From contig CALAQT010000279.1 in assembly GCA_937888775.1 (NCBI GenBank), positions 1-9,157 of the forward strand: a stretch of DNA of 9,157 nt, in the 5' to 3' direction. Shown in pieces: positions 4,565-9,157 of the stretch. The stretch comes from an uncultured Actinomycetes bacterium. GTDB lineage: Bacteria > Actinomycetota > Thermoleophilia > Solirubrobacterales > Solirubrobacteraceae. Each line of letters opens with the position of its first letter. Within the stretch, counting starts at the first letter, position 1. Under the pieces are notes generated by a model that worked only from the letters and a program-made list of their open reading frames with translations, did not search any database and was not told where the DNA came from. The translations under genes and the position numbers were made by a program.

Positions 4565-6181
4565 ATGGATCCTCAAAGGCTTCGCAAGCTCGTCAAACGC
4601 TGGGCGATCCCCGTCGTCCTGATCACCCTGGTCGGTGGTGCGGTTTCGTACGCGATCACTCGCAAGATCACGCCGATGTATGAAGCCCAGGCGACGGTTC
4701 TGGTGGTCGCCGGCCCGCAGCAGGCCGGGGCGAACACGGGAGTGGCTCTCAGCAACGATCAGGTGACCACCACGGCGGCCTCGCTCATGACCGAGCCGCC
4801 GCTCCTGCAACGGGTCATCAACGAGCTGAAGCTCAACACCACGACCGCTCAGCTGGCCAAGAGCGTGACCGCGACCCCGATCACCAACGCCCAACTGGTC
4901 ACGATCGCCGCCCAGGATGCCGATCCGGCTCTTGCGACTCGTATTGCCAATACCGTGGCGAGTGATTTCGTCGACCAGGTCACCACGGAGAACACTCAGC
5001 GAATCAACCAGGCCGGCGCGGCGTACCAGGCCCAAATCACGGCGCTCACGAACACCCTCAGCGATGAGGAGAACAAGCTCGCCAACGCACCCCGCAATCA
5101 GGACACCACCGGGCTCACCGCAGAGATCACTGCCAACTCTTCAGAGCTCACCACGGTGACCGCGCAGTACAGCGCTTTCAAGGCCACCCAGGCCCAGAAC
5201 CTCGAGACGGTGTCAATCGCTGCACCCGCCTCGCAGCCAACCCAGCCCGCATCCCCGAAACTCCTCCTCAACCTGGCCCTGGGGCTCATCGCCGGCCTGC
5301 TTGTGGGCCTTGGCGTCGCCGCCCTGGCTGAATACCTCGACCAGGGCCTCAACTCAGAGGAGGACGTGAGGGAACGCCTCGGCGTCCCCTGCCTTGCCAT
5401 CATCCCCCGCTTCAATGCCCGACCAGGCGGGCGACGGGATCACCGACACGAAGAGAGGGCGCGCGAGGCGTACCGGCGCCTGCGCACCAACCTGCTCTTC
5501 AGCGAGCTGGACGAGCCACTCAAGACCATCGTGGTCACCTCGGCGCGTCCCGGCGAGGGCAAGACGAGGACCGTCTCCAACCTCGGTGTCTCCCTGGCCA
5601 GCAGCGAGAAGTCCGTGCTGATCATCGACGCCGACATGCACCGCCCCAACCAGCATCGCGTCTTCCACAAGAACATCGCGCAGGGGCTGTCGGAGATGCT
5701 GATCGCAACGACCCCAACCGAGCATCCCGTCCTGAACGGCCGCCACCAGACCACCTACGCCAACCTGTCCGTTCTCACCTGCGGGGTTCTTCCGCCCAAC
5801 CCCTCGGAGTTGCTCGCCTCGCAGCGGACGAAGTTGCTCATTCGCGGCCTCGAAAAGCAGCGGGACGTGTTGATCATCGACACCCCTCCCGCCCAGTCGC
5901 TCACCGACGCCTTGAGCGTCGCCGCGCATAGCAGCGGCGTGATCCTGGTCGTCGAGACCGGCAAAACCAACGCCGAGCAGGCACGCCAGGTCATCGACGC
6001 GCTCCACAAGGTGGGCGCCCGGGTTCTCGGCGTGGTGCTCAACAAGGCCAAGGACCGCCAGCTCGCCACCTACTACTACTACGAGCAGGTCTCCGCGCAG
6101 GGAACCAGTGCGAGCGGCAGCGGCCCGTCGGAGCGCGCATCCGTGGCCATTGCTGAAACCGCGATCTCTCGCGACCGGTAG
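4565..6181 (+). CDS. Fused Wzz-type/BY-kinase (tyrosine autokinase for polysaccharide chain length and export)
   Basis: This 538-residue polysaccharide co-polymerase has its kinase domain fused to the membrane part. The N-terminal Wzz-like domain has helix 1 at about 13-31, then an extracytoplasmic segment with a predicted coiled region (about 140-205), then helix 2 at about 233-254. The cytoplasmic domain shows EAYRRLR (301-307), the EX2RX2R oligomerisation motif of BY-kinases. It also has Walker A ARPGEGKT (327-334), Walker A' VLIIDADMHRP (351-361) and Walker B LIIDTPP (436-442). A tyrosine cluster (Y503-Y506, YYYY) near the C-terminus is the expected autophosphorylation site. It would control polymer length and assembly of EPS or capsule at the membrane. 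The ATG at 4565 starts immediately before the Wzz-like N-terminus; the frame is open upstream to 4367, but that part is Arg/Pro-rich, lacks family features and covers the sortase gene. The stop lies 6 bp from the convergent DUF4012 gene. Confidence 0.92.
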   Translation: MDPQRLRKLVKRWAIPVVLITLVGGAVSYAITRKITPMYEAQATVLVVAGPQQAGANTGVALSNDQVTTTAASLMTEPPLLQRVINELKLNTTTAQLAKSVTATPITNAQLVTIAAQDADPALATRIANTVASDFVDQVTTENTQRINQAGAAYQAQITALTNTLSDEENKLANAPRNQDTTGLTAEITANSSELTTVTAQYSAFKATQAQNLETVSIAAPASQPTQPASPKLLLNLALGLIAGLLVGLGVAALAEYLDQGLNSEEDVRERLGVPCLAIIPRFNARPGGRRDHRHEERAREAYRRLRTNLLFSELDEPLKTIVVTSARPGEGKTRTVSNLGVSLASSEKSVLIIDADMHRPNQHRVFHKNIAQGLSEMLIATTPTEHPVLNGRHQTTYANLSVLTCGVLPPNPSELLASQRTKLLIRGLEKQRDVLIIDTPPAQSLTDALSVAAHSSGVILVVETGKTNAEQARQVIDALHKVGARVLGVVLNKAKDRQLATYYYYEQVSAQGTSASGSGPSERASVAIAETAISRDR

Positions 6182-6187
6182 GGGCCC

Positions 6188-8125
6188 TCAGCCTGCGGCG
6201 GCCAACGACCAGGACCGGTCGACGGAGAGGTCGGAGGTCCACTGCCGACGGCCGCTTTTGGGCATCGTCACCGCGATGTCGATGGGCCAGGTGAGTGCGC
6301 CGTTCTGGCGTTCCCAACTGAGCGCGTACGTGGTCGGCGACCGGCTGATGTCCGCGAACGGGCCCTCATAGCTGAGCACAACCGTCGCTGAGCCACCCCG
6401 CGGCACGATCAACCAGTAGGCGATGCCCTCCCGCTGAAAGTCGTACGTCACCGCCTCGGGCGACACCTGCTGCGGCGCCGTGCCGTTGACGCTCACCGTG
6501 ATGCTGTCGAACTGGGCTGTCTCGGGGATGAGCACCTGGATGTAGTCCCGGTAGTCGCCGTTGGAGCCCGCGTTCAACGCCTCATCGGCTGCGTTCGCCG
6601 GGATTGGATCGTGGTACGTGAGCGTAAGTTGGTCGTGCGCCTGGCCGTCTGCTCCCACCGTTACCTGAAGCTGGAAACGTCGGGTCACGAACAGGTCGCC
6701 CTTGGTTCCAGCGAGGTTGCAGTCCAGCACCTCCACGGAGTCGCCCAGTGGCGCGCGCACTCCCCCGTCGAAGCTGGCCCCACGTACCAGTGCCTCGAGA
6801 CGGGGATCAGCGAAGTAGAGAACGATGTGCTTCTGTTGCGCCGACGCAGCCAGGCTGTTGGCCAGAGCCGGGCTCTCGCCAACGCTGGCATGGAGCAGCC
6901 GCCCCACCATCGCCTGTCCAAATGGCGGCAGGAATACCTTGCCCGGGTCGCCTGGCCGCGCCTTGTTGGCGATGTAGTTGAGCTCCAAGAGCGCATTGGT
7001 GCCCGTGATCACCTGCGGGTAGGGAGGAACTGTTACTGAGCCAGTGATCGAGAGAATGCCCGCAAGCGCCACGGGGTCTACCCCGATGACCCCATCCGGA
7101 TGCACTCCGGTGGCGGCGCCATAGATGCGCTCAGCGTCCGTCACAGCTGTTGGGAAATCGGGCGACCAGTCGGTCTCGGCGAGATGCCATGGCTGGTTGT
7201 TCTGCGGATAGGTCTTGAGCGGGCGGGGCGCGGGGATGTTCGTCACCAGAGGGTCGCTGAAGGCACCGTCGCGGAAGATCTGCCCACTGATGGCGCCGTT
7301 GGCGAAGGTCACCTGACCCACCGCACCAATGAAGCCTCCGCCGGGCCGCATCTCGCCGGGGTTCTCCAGCAGCAGCAGATACGTGTGTTGCCCCGCTCCG
7401 ATCGCGGCCGGCAGCGTCTGGAGGAGCGCGATCGCCGGCGACGCGGTGGCCAGCACCTTCGACGCCTGCGTGCGAAGCGTCGTACGGGCGCTGTCCAGCG
7501 GGCCAACGAGAGAACCGTCGGGCAGCCCTGCTACGTCCGCCTGCAGCGCGGCGAGCTGAATGGAAAGTGTGCTCAGGTCCGCCTTGTGATCCTGGGCCAC
7601 CGTGACCAGCCGTTGCAGCAGGGGCAGCTGTGCAGTGGTCCCACTCGGCACTAGCTGCTCCACCAGTCCCACGATATTGGTGCCCGCCACCGTGCCGTCC
7701 TCACCCGCGGCGCGGAGCAGCCGGGCAGCGTCCACCTGTGAGCCCACCCACGGCAGATGTGCCGCCACGCCGCCGATCCATCCGTCCGCGAGCACCGCCG
7801 ACCGGGAGCCGAAGTCCTGCTCCGCGTCTGCGAGGAGATCGTGGGCCTGCGCCACCCGTGCATGGTCCAGGTGGGCCAGGTCCCCGGTCAGCAGCGTCTG
7901 CGCCTGGGACACGTCATTGCGCCCGTGCTGCAGCGCCTGCACCGCCGGCAGGTAGCGCACCGCCAAGTCCACCACCGCCGCCACGAAGAGCAGTCCCAGC
8001 GCCAGCAGCGGCCACCGCACGCGCAGCCACAGCCTCCGCCCCCGGCTGCGCTTACGCCGGCGCGCGGTGCCCTCAGACGCGGGGCGCGCGACGACCTCGG
8101 TGGGGTGGCTCCTCGAGCGGGGCAT
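6188..8125 (-). CDS. DUF4012 family membrane-anchored protein
   Basis: This 645-residue protein has a basic cytoplasmic N-terminus (ARRRKRSRGRR), one membrane helix (about 37-56), a helical stretch rich in Ala and Leu (about 60-235) and a large extracytoplasmic domain. The core matches DUF4012: YLLLLENPGEMRPGGGFIGA (249-268) with the RPGGGF signature, then TDWSPDFP (318-325) and GVIGVDPVALAGIL (345-358). The region from about 480 to 630 is beta-rich and may be a second domain. The biochemical role of DUF4012 proteins is not known to me. They often occur in polysaccharide loci, and the core weakly recalls the LytR-CpsA-Psr glycopolymer ligases (inference). The ATG start at 8125 has only a weak GGA upstream. 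The gene converges with the BY-kinase gene with just GGGCCC between the stops and no obvious terminator. It probably follows the small membrane-protein gene upstream (57-bp gap) in one transcript. Confidence 0.87.
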   Translation of the reverse strand: MPRSRSHPTEVVARPASEGTARRRKRSRGRRLWLRVRWPLLALGLLFVAAVVDLAVRYLPAVQALQHGRNDVSQAQTLLTGDLAHLDHARVAQAHDLLADAEQDFGSRSAVLADGWIGGVAAHLPWVGSQVDAARLLRAAGEDGTVAGTNIVGLVEQLVPSGTTAQLPLLQRLVTVAQDHKADLSTLSIQLAALQADVAGLPDGSLVGPLDSARTTLRTQASKVLATASPAIALLQTLPAAIGAGQHTYLLLLENPGEMRPGGGFIGAVGQVTFANGAISGQIFRDGAFSDPLVTNIPAPRPLKTYPQNNQPWHLAETDWSPDFPTAVTDAERIYGAATGVHPDGVIGVDPVALAGILSITGSVTVPPYPQVITGTNALLELNYIANKARPGDPGKVFLPPFGQAMVGRLLHASVGESPALANSLAASAQQKHIVLYFADPRLEALVRGASFDGGVRAPLGDSVEVLDCNLAGTKGDLFVTRRFQLQVTVGADGQAHDQLTLTYHDPIPANAADEALNAGSNGDYRDYIQVLIPETAQFDSITVSVNGTAPQQVSPEAVTYDFQREGIAYWLIVPRGGSATVVLSYEGPFADISRSPTTYALSWERQNGALTWPIDIAVTMPKSGRRQWTSDLSVDRSWSLAAAG

Positions 8126-8183
8126 GGTCCAACAGTCTGACGGGCCGGTTTACGCCTCCGTCCTTCTTACGCGCCTCGCGCCC

Positions 8184-8666
8184 TCAGCTCCCCCAGCCCG
8201 CACCCAGGTCAGTAAGCGGCACGCGCCACTCCGCCATGCGCCCGATGAGCTCTCGAGTGACCGCGACGCGGTTCAGCCGGTCGAGCACCGGGCGCGGGCG
8301 CCCCGCGGAGCGGCCGATCAGCGCGATCGTGCCCAGCGCGGCGCCTGCGCGACCGGCCAGCTCGACGGCGTCGCCGCCCGGCCTCCAGTGCGACGAAGGC
8401 CCAGGGACGCGCTCCAACCGTGTGAGCCGAACTGCCCCGCGTGCCGCCAACGCCGCCCGCCGCGCAGCGGCGATCTCTCGCCATCCCATCGCCAGCAGCA
8501 GCGCGGTGACGTTCATCGCCGCCGCCACCGCGGCGATGAACAGCACGAGCGCCAGGCTGGGACTACCGTATTCCACGGCGGCGCCGACGAGGGCGATCGC
8601 CACGGCGAGCGACAACCCCGCGGCCGCAGTGGTCAGCGAACGCGCCATCCCTTCAGTGTGAGCCAT
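8184..8666 (-). CDS. Small membrane protein of unknown function
   Basis: I do not recognise this family. The 160-residue product has two closely spaced hydrophobic helices (about 12-31 and 37-60) forming a hairpin. A basic, Ala/Arg-rich segment (WREIAAARRAALAARGAVRLTR, within about 62-83) and a hydrophilic C-terminal half of about 75 residues follow, presumably cytoplasmic. ATG at 8666 is chosen. ATG at 8648 (MARSLTT) is equally possible, but its AAGGG sits directly against the codon. The frame is open further upstream to 8939, where it only covers cysQ in another frame and is Arg/Pro-rich. The gene lies 101 bp after cysQ and 57 bp before the DUF4012 gene, all on the minus strand, so the three may be co-transcribed. 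Being real is supported by the hydrophobic helices and G/C-biased third positions. Confidence 0.6.
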   Translation of the reverse strand: MAHTEGMARSLTTAAAGLSLAVAIALVGAAVEYGSPSLALVLFIAAVAAAMNVTALLLAMGWREIAAARRAALAARGAVRLTRLERVPGPSSHWRPGGDAVELAGRAGAALGTIALIGRSAGRPRPVLDRLNRVAVTRELIGRMAEWRVPLTDLGAGWGS

Positions 8667-8767
8667 TTGCCCACGTGGCGAGCACCTGACTGCCCGCTCC
8701 ACCGCGGCAGCGTCGCCGCCACGATGATCACGATCCAACGGACCCGGGACGCGCCTCGCGGACGTGC

Positions 8768-9157
8768 TCACGCGCACGCGGCGATCGCACGGAGCAGGTG
8801 CTCGGCGATGTCGCGACGGCAGACCAGCAGGTCGGGGACGAGAACGTCGCGCCGGTTGTAGGCGAGTTGGGATCCGTCCAGCCGGGACGCGTGCAGCCCC
8901 GCCGCCAGCGCGACGCCGACCGGGGCCGCGGAGTCCCACTCGTACTGGCCGCCCGCATGGACGTACGCGTCGGCCTCGCCGAGGATCACCGCACCCGCCT
9001 TGGCCCCGGCCGATCCCATCGGCACCAGCTCGGCGCCGAGCTGAGCGGCGAGCTCGCCCACGAAATGCGGCGGCCGGGTCCGGCTGACCAGGATGCGGCG
9101 CACCTCCGGCGATCGCGGCGGCGTCGGCGGCGGTGGCGCGGTGCTCAGCAGGGCCGC
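8768..9157 (-). CDS. cysQ: CysQ-type 3'(2'),5'-bisphosphate nucleotidase, C-terminal part (5' end outside the window)
   Basis: The last 129 codons of a gene that enters from the right edge; the frame is open to base 9157, so GTG at 9103 is internal and not the start. The sequence has the C-terminal hallmarks of the inositol monophosphatase superfamily: [20 protein letters not shown], then [20 protein letters not shown]. The aspartate of WDSAAP is a metal ligand. The GSAGAKA and [13 protein letters not shown] combination, followed by [11 protein letters not shown] and LPDLL-like VPDLLVCR, is typical of actinobacterial CysQ. This enzyme hydrolyses PAP (3'-phosphoadenosine 5'-phosphate) to AMP and phosphate in the cytoplasm, clearing the inhibitory by-product of PAPS-dependent sulfation and sulfate assimilation. 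Some family members also act on inositol-1-phosphate or fructose-1,6-bisphosphate. The catalytic N-terminal metal site is not in the window and cannot be checked. Confidence 0.85.
   Translation of the reverse strand, partial: AALLSTAPPPPTPPRSPEVRRILVSRTRPPHFVGELAAQLGAELVPMGSAGAKAGAVILGEADAYVHAGGQYEWDSAAPVGVALAAGLHASRLDGSQLAYNRRDVLVPDLLVCRRDIAEHLLRAIAACA

Noticed and set aside
4444..4566. Longer sortase start at 4566.
   Set aside because: It would cover the whole divergent promoter region and overlap the kinase start; the basic stretch before the membrane helix begins at the ATG at 4443.
4037..5035. Long minus-strand open frame (332 codons) across the sortase/kinase boundary, and other long frames inside the large genes (1497-2285, 1712-2488, 5354-6007, 7630-8661).
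   Set aside because: These are antisense or alternate-frame shadows typical of G/C-biased codons; their translations are Arg/Pro/Gly-rich without motifs, while the genes they overlap carry clear catalytic motifs.
8664..8767. Regulatory or RNA element between cysQ and the small membrane protein.
   Set aside because: I see no clear promoter, terminator or conserved structure in this stretch.

Overview
The window looks like chromosomal DNA of a high-GC actinobacterium. Codon third positions are strongly G/C-biased in most genes, GTG and TTG starts occur, and the partial gene at the right edge encodes a CysQ-type phosphatase of the mycobacterial/actinobacterial kind. No species can be named from the sequence alone. 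The content is a cell-surface (exopolysaccharide and surface protein) locus with a decayed insertion-sequence scar at its left end. No tRNA, rRNA, CRISPR array or prophage is visible.

Left end (1-1256): an N-terminally truncated sulfotransferase (minus strand) abuts the frameshifted C-terminal remnant of an IS630-family transposase. The rest, about 320 bp, is gene-free. It holds a candidate promoter and a leader with several possible hairpins, upstream of the sugar transferase gene.

Centre (1257-6181): a plus-strand polyprenyl-phosphate sugar-1-phosphate transferase would prime a glycan on undecaprenyl phosphate. Facing it is a minus-strand cluster transcribed in the order sortase, secreted Ig-like surface protein with a sortase-type C-terminus, dual-specificity-like protein phosphatase. 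The last two are joined by a TGATG stop/start overlap. Divergent from the sortase is a fused Wzz/BY-kinase, the usual chain-length and export regulator of capsule or EPS synthesis.

Right end (6182-9157): all minus strand. It holds a large membrane-anchored DUF4012 protein convergent with the kinase (6-bp gap), a small unrecognised two-helix membrane protein, and the 3' part of cysQ.

Working model (inference): the sugar transferase starts a repeat unit, the BY-kinase controls polymer length or export, and the DUSP-like phosphatase may reverse the kinase's tyrosine phosphorylation. The sortase fixes the adjacent small surface protein to the wall. The DUF4012 protein may take part in placing the glycan on the envelope. 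CysQ degrades PAP, the by-product of PAPS-dependent sulfation, which is an intriguing but unproven link to the sulfotransferase remnant.
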